From: Marinoscillum sp. 108
GTDB lineage: Bacteria > Bacteroidota > Bacteroidia > Cytophagales > Cyclobacteriaceae
Direction: 5' to 3'
Length of the DNA stretch: 64,000 nucleotides
Assembly (NCBI RefSeq): GCF_902506655.1
Contig: NZ_LR734808.1
Span: forward strand, 1,798,001-1,862,000
Under the pieces are notes generated by a model. That model was given only the letters and a program-made list of their open reading frames with translations. It was not told the origin of the DNA and did not search any database. Below, in pieces: positions 16,852-23,391 of the stretch (positions within the stretch are counted from its first letter, which is position 1; every line of letters starts with the position of its first letter). The position numbers and the translations under genes are program-made.

Positions 16852-17490
16852 TGAAGATTCGGACCCATCTGCCAGGGATGGTAGATTAAAAATTGGGTGA
16901 ATTGCAAGAAGCCTACGTATGAAAAGTCATATATGGTAATTTGCAGCCAAGCTTCAGGGAAGACTGAAGAAGGTTCAGAGACTAGGGACACTAAGGTGAG
17001 CCCACAGCGCCCAACACCTGGAACAGGTGATGACATAGTCCGATCCCAGAAGAAATTCTGGATAGATAAACTGCTTGAATCCTGTTAATTTCGATGAATG
17101 AATTGGAGTTATATCTCAGGATTTTTTGATGCTGATGGTTCTATTCAATTGAATAGGATACATAGAAATCAGCTCCCAAGCCCGGTAATGACCTTTCACA
17201 ACAATGAACGAGTCATCCTGGAGCTTATCAAAGCGTTTATCTATGATGAGCTTAATGTAAACGGTACTATTGTTACCAAGAAGAAAAAAGGATATGCCGA
17301 TCAGTTTGAACTTAGGTACTCTTACTTTTCAAAATTTAAGGCCATAGTTGGTGAGTTGGTTATTCATCACCCTCGGAAATTGAAGAGAATAGAGTTTATC
17401 CAAAAGTATCAAGGTCTGAGTAAGAGAAATGGTAAATATTCTAATCAAGAGCTTGAAACAATAGCATCATTACTTAAGCAATGGGAATAG
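16852..17490 (+). mobile_element. Group I intron in ssrA T-loop
   Basis: Core elements are visible in order: P (AATTGCAAGAAGCC, from 16900), Q (GTAATTTGCAGCCAAGC, 16936-16952), R (GTTCAGAGACTAGGG, 16973-16987) and S (GACATAGTCCGA, 17032-17043). P7 forms between GACTA (16980-16984) and TAGTC (17036-17040); a P8 hairpin CACCTG/CAGGTG is at 17015-17029. P1 is strong: exon GGGTT (16847-16851) pairs with intron GACCC (16862-16866), ending in the required U-G wobble at the 5' splice site. The last base, G17490, serves as omega-G. The intron carries the LAGLIDADG gene at 17098-17490. Self-splicing is expected but unproven here. Confidence 0.92.
17098..17490 (+). CDS. LAGLIDADG homing endonuclease in the ssrA intron
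   Basis: A 130-residue protein starting MNWSYISGFFDADGSIQLN; the single LAGLIDADG motif is ISGFFDADGSI (about 6-16) with the metal-binding Asp at its end. One motif means it should act as a homodimer. A typical downstream region, YADQFELRYSYFSKFKAIVGELV, is present. It would cut intronless ssrA at the T-loop and promote intron homing. ATG at 17094 overlaps in another frame; 17098 is the start in frame with the motif. Its stop codon TAG (17488-17490) coincides exactly with the intron 3' end. Confidence 0.9.
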   Translation: MNWSYISGFFDADGSIQLNRIHRNQLPSPVMTFHNNERVILELIKAFIYDELNVNGTIVTKKKKGYADQFELRYSYFSKFKAIVGELVIHHPRKLKRIEFIQKYQGLSKRNGKYSNQELETIASLLKQWE

Positions 17491-17549
17491 CGAATCCCTC
17501 CGACTCCACTCAAAAAGCTCACCGAAACGGTGGGCTTTTTGTGTTTTAA
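17491..17549 (+). repeat. ssrA 3'-end direct repeat, copy 1 (att-like)
   Basis: This 59-bp segment (tmRNA exon 2, acceptor stem, and terminator) is repeated at 19738-19797 with one extra A and one substitution. Integrases that target tmRNA/tRNA genes duplicate exactly such 3' ends, giving attL and attR. The copy begins at the intron/exon junction, so the intron marks its left limit. Confidence 0.8.
17513..17540 (+). terminator. Rho-independent terminator of ssrA
   Basis: AAAAGCTCACC-GAAA-CGGTGGGCTTTTT is a strong hairpin with a T-run directly after the tmRNA 3' end. The A-run on the 5' side makes it possibly bidirectional, serving also the leftward nucleotidyltransferase gene. Confidence 0.85.
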
Positions 17550-17594
17550 GGAAAGGCAATACCCCATCCTCCCTCCACAACCTTGTCCTATCCA
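17543..17594 (+). repeat. 52-bp direct repeat, copy a
   Basis: This 52-bp sequence, starting GTTTTAAGGAAAGGCAATAC and ending CCTTGTCCTATCCA, is identical to 22750-22801. It follows the ssrA terminator directly and runs into the 3' end of the nucleotidyltransferase gene, whose stop codon lies inside it. The pair brackets the 5.2-kb defence island. Confidence 0.85.
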
Positions 17595-18454
17595 CGAATC
17601 CAAAAAAGACCGCCATCTTCTTTTAGTCCTGTTTCAAATTCTTTTAAAATAGCCATGGCTAACTCTAGGTCAATATCTTTTGATAACGCCCACTGACGTG
17701 CAATTCCTGACGAATCGGCATTCGATAACTGTTCTTCCATGAGGCTCAAGATTCTATTTGAAAGTGTTTCTGATTTAAGCAGGTACTCCCGTGCCTTACG
17801 CCCCAACACTCTAGCTGAGATTTTCAGCTGGCCCGCTGTTTCGTCCAATTGATCAAGTAAATCAAAATGAGATTCGACAATGTCATCCCAATCATGCTCA
17901 TAGGATAATTCTATAATTTTCAGGATATCCGTTAGGTCATTATCCCTTTCTTCAGGACGATCACTCCAAGCTACCAACTTTAAAATGATCATCCCTGCCA
18001 GTGGTGGTATTTTGGCTACTTTGTCCTCTATGAGGATTTCGATGGCATCTTCCAACACCTCTCTTAGCCCCAACACATGTAAATCAGAATATCTTTTGTT
18101 AAATGATTCAGTATCATTTTCCTCGATCTTACCAAATGGAAGAAGGTCAATTGCTACGTCATATTTCTCGTGATACAAAGTCCATGGTGCCTCCACGCTG
18201 TTAAATCCATATTCCTTGAGATCAGACACAATATGATCATACTCAGCCATCGAAGATAGCATTAGAGCAAAATCAATATCTCTGGTGCCACGAGGAGGCT
18301 TCTTACCTTCATTAAGGAATTCTAAGGCAATAGCTGTCGCCCCAATAAGATAGTAGGGTATGTCTTCTTTCACCAATACTTTATCGATGATATCGAACAC
18401 CTCCTTAAAATAGGGTAGTGCTAACTCTTTATATGTTTGGCCTGATGTGCTCAT
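17588..18454 (-). CDS. AbiEii-like nucleotidyltransferase toxin
   Basis: A 288-residue nucleotidyltransferase. The active site is visible as YYLIGATAIAL (about 34-44) and GTRDIDFAL (about 56-64, two metal-binding Asp residues), followed by DVAIDLLPFG with a third acidic residue. The C-terminal half is helical. It belongs to the minimal nucleotidyltransferase/AbiEii class of toxins that modify RNA or nucleotides in abortive infection. Its start overlaps the upstream antitoxin-like gene by 26 nt, typical of toxin-antitoxin pairs. The last codons (GLFWIRG) fall in DNA that is a repeat remnant, so its C-terminus may have been rewritten by insertion. Confidence 0.8.
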   Translation of the reverse strand: MSTSGQTYKELALPYFKEVFDIIDKVLVKEDIPYYLIGATAIALEFLNEGKKPPRGTRDIDFALMLSSMAEYDHIVSDLKEYGFNSVEAPWTLYHEKYDVAIDLLPFGKIEENDTESFNKRYSDLHVLGLREVLEDAIEILIEDKVAKIPPLAGMIILKLVAWSDRPEERDNDLTDILKIIELSYEHDWDDIVESHFDLLDQLDETAGQLKISARVLGRKAREYLLKSETLSNRILSLMEEQLSNADSSGIARQWALSKDIDLELAMAILKEFETGLKEDGGLFWIRG

Positions 18455-19406
18455 TCCATATCATTTCAGCAGTTTCTCTGCATCGCTTATTATTTTTCAA
18501 CTTTAGATCCGCATATACTAGTAATGGAGGTGCTGTTTGATGTTGCTTCTCTTGATTCATACCCCAAAACATTTCAAATAGCTCCAATTCACCTTTCTGA
18601 TCAGGTCTTAATTTGTAAGTCTTAATGAAATCTGTTCGGTTCTTTTTTGTGAAAAGAATGTATTGTTCTGGACGCAAATAGTTAGTCAGAATATCTCCTG
18701 CCGGCTCACCTCCCCATGCTTCTTCAAACTCATTTAATTCCAATTCCTGCCAATGAGTTGGCAGATGAAATCTTCCAATCAAAAGCTGAGGTTTTAAGGT
18801 GATTTCATATTCAGTGATCCATCTATCAATTAATTCTTCCTTCCTCTCCCATATATACGTTTTTCGATCTCTTTGAAGAAGATACCCTGTATCCTTCAGC
18901 CCGTTCATGACAAGTGGAATATTGCCTAAAGCAACCCCTGTTTCTTCGGCTATCAATCTTTGAGGGTGATTTACATTGTCCTTATGGAGTAATAAATAGA
19001 ATAAAACCTTTAATCCTGTTTTGGTAAAAGCTCTATTACCGGTTTCCTTTTTTGTTTCTTCCCTTCTATTTGTATCTATCCAAAGCCAGAATGAATCCTT
19101 CTTAATAAAAACATTTCCATTGGTTTCCAGATAGGGGATGTTTAGTTCACGAAGCTCGGTTTTAACCTTTGGGAAAATCCGTTCTGCGATTAAAAGCACA
19201 TTATTGAATTGCTTTTGATATTTGAGGAGCTGATTAACCTGATGAGGTCGCACTTCCGTTTTTACTTCGACATAATAATGGAAATTCTCATCATTTATCA
19301 CAAAGTCAACTTCACCATCTATATCATTCCTGTCAGTCCACTTTCCGGTGATCCCCGTTTCTTTTTCGAGGTTTTCAAGTGCAATATTTACTATTTCCCT
19401 TTGCAT
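18429..19406 (-). CDS. AbiEi-like antitoxin/regulator with nuclease-like N-terminal fold
   Basis: A 325-residue protein from ATG at 19406 (MQREIVNIALENLEKETG); a longer frame from TTG 19472 would cross the operator. The N-terminal ~110 residues have GEVDFVINDENFHYYVEVKTE, a D...ExK pattern resembling PD-(D/E)XK nucleases. A winged helix lies at about 130-190 (HPQRLIAEETGVALGNIPLVMNGL), and GGEPAGDILTNYLRPEQYILF matches the conserved motif of AbiEi-type (COG4861-like) proteins. It probably represses its operon through the GTTCACG sites and neutralises the nucleotidyltransferase. Confidence 0.8.
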   Translation of the reverse strand: MQREIVNIALENLEKETGITGKWTDRNDIDGEVDFVINDENFHYYVEVKTEVRPHQVNQLLKYQKQFNNVLLIAERIFPKVKTELRELNIPYLETNGNVFIKKDSFWLWIDTNRREETKKETGNRAFTKTGLKVLFYLLLHKDNVNHPQRLIAEETGVALGNIPLVMNGLKDTGYLLQRDRKTYIWERKEELIDRWITEYEITLKPQLLIGRFHLPTHWQELELNEFEEAWGGEPAGDILTNYLRPEQYILFTKKNRTDFIKTYKLRPDQKGELELFEMFWGMNQEKQHQTAPPLLVYADLKLKNNKRCRETAEMIWNEHIRPNI

Positions 19407-19409
19407 TAT

Positions 19410-19460
19410 GTTCACAAATATAATCTGTTCACGATACGTGAACAAGAAAAAAACGTGAAC
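19410..19460. promoter_or_regulatory. Four-half-site operator of the AbiE-like operon
   Basis: A perfect palindrome GTTCACG-ATA-CGTGAAC lies at 19427-19443. Outer half-sites GTTCAC (19410-19415) and CGTGAAC (19454-19460) are each offset by 17 bp from the inner ones, so the whole block is symmetrical. It is immediately upstream of the antitoxin ATG (19406, minus strand). AbiEi proteins are known to bind inverted repeats and autorepress. Confidence 0.85.
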
Positions 19461-19468
19461 AAATTTTA

Positions 19469-19663
19469 TCAATTCCTCTTATCAGCAGCTTGATGTGAGA
19501 AGGAAACAATATTCAGCATCTCTCTCAGTTTACTCCTTATCCTACTTCCATACATTCTCTCAACCTCATTACTATCAAGATTTGTTGTTATGTGAGTGAA
19601 CATTTTATGTGAGATGAAATAATCATAGCGTGAGGAGTATGTAAGCCATAACATTGCAGTCAT
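19469..19663 (-). pseudogene. Short orphan reading frame, possible gene remnant
   Basis: A 64-residue frame (start MTAMLWLTYSSRYDYFI, then HKMFTHITTNLDSNEVERMYG). It ends just before the AbiE operator and lies beside the second ssrA 3'-end copy, where an integrase gene would be expected. The MFTHITTN string faintly recalls the terminal YTHI region of tyrosine recombinases, but the GH and Tyr positions are not recognisable. I cannot assign it; a decayed integrase tail or a chance frame are both possible. Confidence 0.25.
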
Positions 19664-19737
19664 TTCCGAAGTACTTCAAACTACTACACATTATAAAGAC
19701 TTAACTAATTGATATTCAATAGTTCAGCTTAAAGGTT

Positions 19738-19797
19738 CGAATCCCTCCGACTCCACTCAAAAAAGCTCACCGAAACGGTGGGCTTTTTATGTTTTAA
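19738..19797 (+). repeat. ssrA 3'-end direct repeat, copy 2 (att-like), with terminator
   Basis: A second copy of the tmRNA 3' end (CGAATCCCTCCGACTCCACTC and hairpin to the T-run at 19788). It is preceded by GGTT, giving GGTTCGAATCCC, the uninterrupted T-loop as in an intronless ssrA. Thus the displaced half does not carry the intron. Compared with copy 1 it has one extra A before the hairpin and A for G after the T-run. Confidence 0.8.
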
Positions 19798-19964
19798 TGG
19801 GTTGGAATCCGGTAAAGAGGGGTTTGATTATGCGAGAGTCACTCAACTGGACTTTACCGAATGAGCGAAATAGCGGTACTCTTGCAGGGGCGTTTGCAAG
19901 CTGGCACCTCATTCACGACTTATAATCGGGATGATGGCACAAGCTGGAGGAATGCCTAAATACG
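19798..19964. other. Gene-free stretch after second att-like repeat
   Basis: No complete ORF is seen. The plus strand reads as broken coding-like fragments, with stops, such as the region around 19826-19925. It may be the remnant of an earlier insertion or of DNA displaced from downstream of ssrA. Nothing further can be supported. Confidence 0.35.
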
Positions 19965-20249
19965 TTATTTTAAGTTTGGAAATTGATAAGCCAGAATAAA
20001 GGATTTGATCTTACTCATAGAATCCAATATGGACTCAGAACTTGGCAGGTCATCTGACCAGACTAACTTAGAGAGTTCTCTCTGGTATGTTTCTTTCAAA
20101 GGAGTCCACATTTGATCTATGTCTCTGAGTAATGGGGAATCATGAATAGGAAGTGATACCCAATCACCTGAGAAGGTATTATTCTGTTGATTATCCTGAA
20201 GCACCAAAGTAATTAGCTCAAAGTTCTCCTTTAATAAAAGTGAGTTCAC
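19965..20249 (-). CDS. Small protein downstream of the NACHT gene, unknown function
   Basis: A 94-residue acidic, soluble protein from a GTG start (MNSLLLKENFELITLVLQDNQ). It contains HDSPLLRDIDQMWTPLKETYQRELSKLVW and ends in a helical segment. I do not recognise a family. It lies 56 nt downstream of the NACHT-LRR gene on the same strand and is probably co-transcribed, so it could be an effector, a regulator or a co-factor of that ATPase. Confidence 0.5.
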   Translation of the reverse strand: MNSLLLKENFELITLVLQDNQQNNTFSGDWVSLPIHDSPLLRDIDQMWTPLKETYQRELSKLVWSDDLPSSESILDSMSKIKSFILAYQFPNLK

Positions 20250-20305
20250 TAATCATTTTTATTGCGAGTGTCTACATCCTACTCAATCAGTAGTAGTCCT
20301 TGAGA

Positions 20306-22588
20306 CTACCTTACCATGAGGTGCATACATAGTGATTCGTTTTTAATCCCAAATCGTACTAAGCTGAAAGTAGGATGATCCAACTCTAACTGAATACCTT
20401 CTGACAACTTTTTAACAAAGTTCATATCATCCAGCTGCGGTTTGTGATTTTTAGTTTCCACTAGTGGAAGTATTTTGAATATAGCTAATAGGTTATTATG
20501 ATCTAAACCATCAGCATAATCAAAGCGACCATCATAGTCACTCTGCTTTTTAACACCATCAATTCTAACCCGATAATAGACAATATGATCATGAGCATGA
20601 GTGCATTTATTGAAAACGCCAAATGCCAAGGTTTTGAGCTCCATTTCCAGTTTTACCCTTCGAGATTTTATGACTTTTGACCTAGAATCGTTTAGCAATA
20701 AGTCAAACTCATTGTCCTTGATGATATGTACTGATTTTGGAAGTTGGGGAACTTCATTTAGCTGCGTGTTTGAAAGGTTCAGGATTCTCAAATTACTTAC
20801 ATCAGAGAAGGTCAACCTAGTTATGGGGTTGAAGGATAAATCTAATTCTTCAATCGACGAGGAATCAATATGGAAGCTCTCCAGTGCATTGTAGCTAAGA
20901 TCACAGACTGTAAGCTTTGGAAAGGATCTGAGCGAGAAAGTAATAATAGTATTATCCCTAAGGTACAGATCACAAATGCCTGTCAATGCATTTAGTGTTT
21001 CCAGGTTAGTTAGCCTGTTGGATGATAAATTCAGGACTACAACCTCCGTCATCATTTTGATGAAATGTAGGTAATCATCTGTTAAATCAAACTGGATTAA
21101 TGATAGTACTCTGTTATGAACAACGCCAGAAACGTGCTGAAGGAAATCAGTTGAGGGGGTGAGAACTCCCATTTTATTACCGATAAACTCACCATGTGAT
21201 TTCGAGTCCAGCCGATAAGATAAATTGGACTTGTTCTGATCGTAATTAATTTTACATAAATCTCGGTACATCTGACGAGCAAAGGTGAAACTACTGAAGT
21301 TGAATTCCCGCAAAAAAAAGTGCTTACTAAAGGCAATTTTCGCTAGAAAGAATTCCAGAATTGACTTGTGAGCAAACTTGTAATTCCCCCTACCGTCTCG
21401 GTTTAACAGCGATTTACTTTTAAGCTCTAAATCTGAAAGATTAATATTTGATTCCTGGGCGAATGTGATTACGGATTGTGCAGGTACTCTTAATGATGAT
21501 TCAGCGTAAAAGTTATTGTAAAGCTCAACAGCAAACTTCTCTGAGAATTCGTAAAGATTCTGCTTGAAAATAGCGCGCTCTACCTGCCTTTTTCTATTTG
21601 CCTCTCTATCAATCCATGATTCAATCAAAAGGGAATAAATATTATAAATGCTATTGAAGGAATCTTGATGATCCAGAAGATCATCGATATAATTCAACAG
21701 CATAGGTCTGACCATCAGATATGGACAGTCCCTAGTAAGACGAAAAGCACGCGTAATCTTATTGACCCGGTAAATTGGATATCTCTTCAAAAGGAATTTT
21801 CTAATATCCGAATCATTGAATGGGGATAAGTAAATCTTCTTGAAGGTGTGAAACCCTCCCACTGAGCCATGTTTTCTTATTCTGATTTCACCTGGTTCTA
21901 CTTCTTCGATTGGAAAGAACTGTGTGCGACTAGAGATCACAACAAATCGAAACTTACTTGTCAATTTAACGAGCTCTTCGATCCTATTCATATAATCCCT
22001 GGCGGCATTAAGGTCCTCGTCAAAGGCGTCCAGAAGAATGATTGATTTACACATCTGTTCATCAGAAATGTTCTCTATATCTTTTTCAATATCAGGCTGA
22101 CTCAAGGGGAAAATGTACATATCAAAATGCTTGAATAACCTTCTTTTATATCTCATGTAGAGATTCATCATGAATGTGGTTTTCCCCATTCCTGAATCAG
22201 CAAGAATGATATAGTATTTATGCTTGTTGCGATCATTGGAAAATGTCCTCAGGAAAAATGGGATTAGCTTTTGCCTAGCCACACTGGCCTGCGAGAAGTA
22301 GGGCTCTTCCTCATAAGATGGGGGGATATTTTGAAACTTGGTATGGACATAGAAACGATAAGCATCTCTAAATTCATAAGGTTGATAATAAGGGTTCTGT
22401 CTTTGAGTAACCCTTTTATATGAATACCAAGCACGGACTTTCTTAAATAGCGGAATTAGCACAGAAGTACCTAGAATCAATAATGAATAGAATATAATAG
22501 TCAGGGTAGATTCACTTACCTCTAAATCAAATGTTTCATTTAGGAAAGTGAGAATATGTTTCTTGGCAGAGTCAAATAGTTTTTCCAC
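20306..22588 (-). CDS. Membrane-anchored NACHT-LRR STAND ATPase (bacterial NLR-like)
   Basis: A 760-residue protein from a GTG start. Residues 28-48 (LTIIFYSLLILGTSVLIPLF) form one membrane helix. The NACHT-type NTPase follows: Walker A ADSGMGKTT (130-138), Walker B IILLDAFDED (183-192) with the extra acidic residues typical of NACHT, and VVISSRTQF as a sensor. A helical winged/arm region runs to about 480, with SLLIESWIDREANRKRQ and KFAHKSILEFFLAKIAF (a common NACHT-associated motif). Leucine-rich repeats occupy about 500-620 (VVLNLSSNRLTNLETL, LYLRDNTI, LDLSFNPITRL, LNLSNTQLNEVP). The last ~130 residues are unassigned. Bacterial NACHT proteins of this kind have been shown to defend against phage; context in an ssrA island beside AbiE supports that role. 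The inner-membrane anchor suggests a membrane-damaging or membrane-sensing mechanism. Confidence 0.85.
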   Translation of the reverse strand: MEKLFDSAKKHILTFLNETFDLEVSESTLTIIFYSLLILGTSVLIPLFKKVRAWYSYKRVTQRQNPYYQPYEFRDAYRFYVHTKFQNIPPSYEEEPYFSQASVARQKLIPFFLRTFSNDRNKHKYYIILADSGMGKTTFMMNLYMRYKRRLFKHFDMYIFPLSQPDIEKDIENISDEQMCKSIILLDAFDEDLNAARDYMNRIEELVKLTSKFRFVVISSRTQFFPIEEVEPGEIRIRKHGSVGGFHTFKKIYLSPFNDSDIRKFLLKRYPIYRVNKITRAFRLTRDCPYLMVRPMLLNYIDDLLDHQDSFNSIYNIYSLLIESWIDREANRKRQVERAIFKQNLYEFSEKFAVELYNNFYAESSLRVPAQSVITFAQESNINLSDLELKSKSLLNRDGRGNYKFAHKSILEFFLAKIAFSKHFFLREFNFSSFTFARQMYRDLCKINYDQNKSNLSYRLDSKSHGEFIGNKMGVLTPSTDFLQHVSGVVHNRVLSLIQFDLTDDYLHFIKMMTEVVVLNLSSNRLTNLETLNALTGICDLYLRDNTIITFSLRSFPKLTVCDLSYNALESFHIDSSSIEELDLSFNPITRLTFSDVSNLRILNLSNTQLNEVPQLPKSVHIIKDNEFDLLLNDSRSKVIKSRRVKLEMELKTLAFGVFNKCTHAHDHIVYYRVRIDGVKKQSDYDGRFDYADGLDHNNLLAIFKILPLVETKNHKPQLDDMNFVKKLSEGIQLELDHPTFSLVRFGIKNESLCMHLMVR

Positions 22589-22749
22589 GTCACCTATTTT
22601 GACATGAAGATAAATTATCCAGGTGAAACCGCTTTTAAATATTCCTATTACAAATGGTATTAGGCAGATAGAAATGGTGAGCTAGAAGTGCATTTCAAAA
22701 AGCGATTTTCCCTATGGATGGATTGGAAGGCTGCGTTAAGATAAGGCTA

Positions 22750-22801
22750 GTTTTAAGGAAAGGCAATACCCCATCCTCCCTCCACAACCTTGTCCTATCC
22801 A
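22750..22801 (+). repeat. 52-bp direct repeat, copy b
   Basis: Identical over 52 bp to 17543-17594. Here it is followed by the start codon of a short heptad-repeat ORF; copy a is followed by a mutated version of the same ORF. The two copies bound the region with the AbiE pair and the NACHT gene. Confidence 0.85.
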
Positions 22802-22893
22802 TGAATTCAAAAAATACGGCTATGTTTCCCAAAAAGACCGCCATCTTTTCTCAAAAGATGGTTATGTTTTCCAAAAACATGGCCATGAAATAA
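22801..22893 (+). CDS. 30-residue heptad-repeat micro-ORF
   Basis: Begins ATG AAT TCA and encodes MNSKNTAMFPKKTAIFSQKM and on, ending FSKNMAMK: three units of a 7-residue repeat with consensus [TM]-[AV]-[MI]-F-[SP]-[KQ]-[KN]. The DNA unit is 21 nt. Copy a of the flanking repeat holds ACG in place of ATG and NPKKTAIFF-stop, i.e. one heptad fewer. Further degenerate units follow the stop. It could be a translated peptide or a non-coding 21-nt tandem repeat that happens to stay open. Confidence 0.4.
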   Translation: MNSKNTAMFPKKTAIFSQKMVMFSKNMAMK

Positions 22894-23139
22894 AAAAAGG
22901 TGGTTATGATTTACCTAATCGATGGTTATGGCTTCACAGAATTCAATGATCAGCACTCAGGTCAACTCGGAGGTCTTTGCTATTGATGTTTTTAGCCCAG
23001 GAATAGCTTTGGTATGAATCAGAAAGGAAGGGCCATCTTGCCACACTTAATGTAACGATCTCCTCTAACGCTATCCGAGGTGGAGCCTTTTGATCAAGAG
23101 GATGAATACCCCATATCCGACTTTATCTTAATTTTCCGC

Positions 23140-23391
23140 TTATCTAGTTTGCTGAAAAACAAAGTAAACAGTTGTAAATACCGTTGATATTCCTAGGGCT
23201 ACCCATACAATGTTGTCTAATTGCTTGAGCCCATTATTCACCTCAAAAGCAGCACTTGCCATAATGCTTATAATCGATATGAGAAAAATGGGAATAAAGA
23301 CTAATCCTAATGTTTTTAGAAAAACTAATCTTGACTTCTTTTCGTGAATTAATATATGTACAGCGGTAATAACAATCAGTATTCCAAGCAT
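23140..23391 (-). CDS. Small membrane protein of unknown function
   Basis: An 83-residue protein with three hydrophobic segments (MLGILIVITAVHILI; LVFIPIFLISIISIMASAAF; IVWVALGISTVFTTVYFVF). No family recognised. AT-rich like the rest of this section. It stands alone between the island edge and the cysteine-rich gene. Confidence 0.6.
   Translation of the reverse strand: MLGILIVITAVHILIHEKKSRLVFLKTLGLVFIPIFLISIISIMASAAFEVNNGLKQLDNIVWVALGISTVFTTVYFVFQQTR

Larger units (their letters stand above)
16475..17508 (+). ncRNA. ssrA: tmRNA (ssrA), interrupted by a group I intron in the T-loop
   Basis: The tmRNA rescues stalled ribosomes and tags the nascent chain for proteolysis. The 5' end GGGGTCGACCGG (16475-16486) pairs with CGACTCC (17501-17507) to form the acceptor stem; A17508 is the discriminator and CCA is not encoded. 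The tag frame is at 16568-16597: GGC GAA TCT AAT TAC GCC ATG GCA GCT TAA, giving GESNYAMAA. Exon 1 is 16475-16851 and ends GAGGGTT; exon 2 is 17491-17508 plus terminator and begins CGAATCCCTC. Joined, they restore the TpsiC arm GAGGG-TTCGAAT-CCCTC. The 639-nt insert between is the intron listed separately. Mature length without the intron is about 395 nt. Confidence 0.95.
22589..23139. other. Island edge: 551 nt holding a repeat and a tiny heptad-repeat ORF
   Basis: The first ~160 nt lie upstream of the leftward NACHT gene and should hold its promoter, but no clear element is seen. Then come the 52-bp repeat copy b (22750-22801) and the heptad ORF (22801-22893), both described separately. Degenerate copies of the heptad unit (ATGGTTATG at about 22900-22935) continue past the ORF. 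From 22940 to 23139 I see nothing supportable. Confidence 0.6.

Noticed and set aside
19798-19964. Coding-like fragments on the plus strand after the second ssrA 3'-end copy
   Set aside because: Stops break every frame and no domain could be recognised; treated as a remnant only.
22801-22935. 21-nt repeats considered as a CRISPR array
   Set aside because: Repeats abut each other with no unique spacers and no cas genes are in the window.
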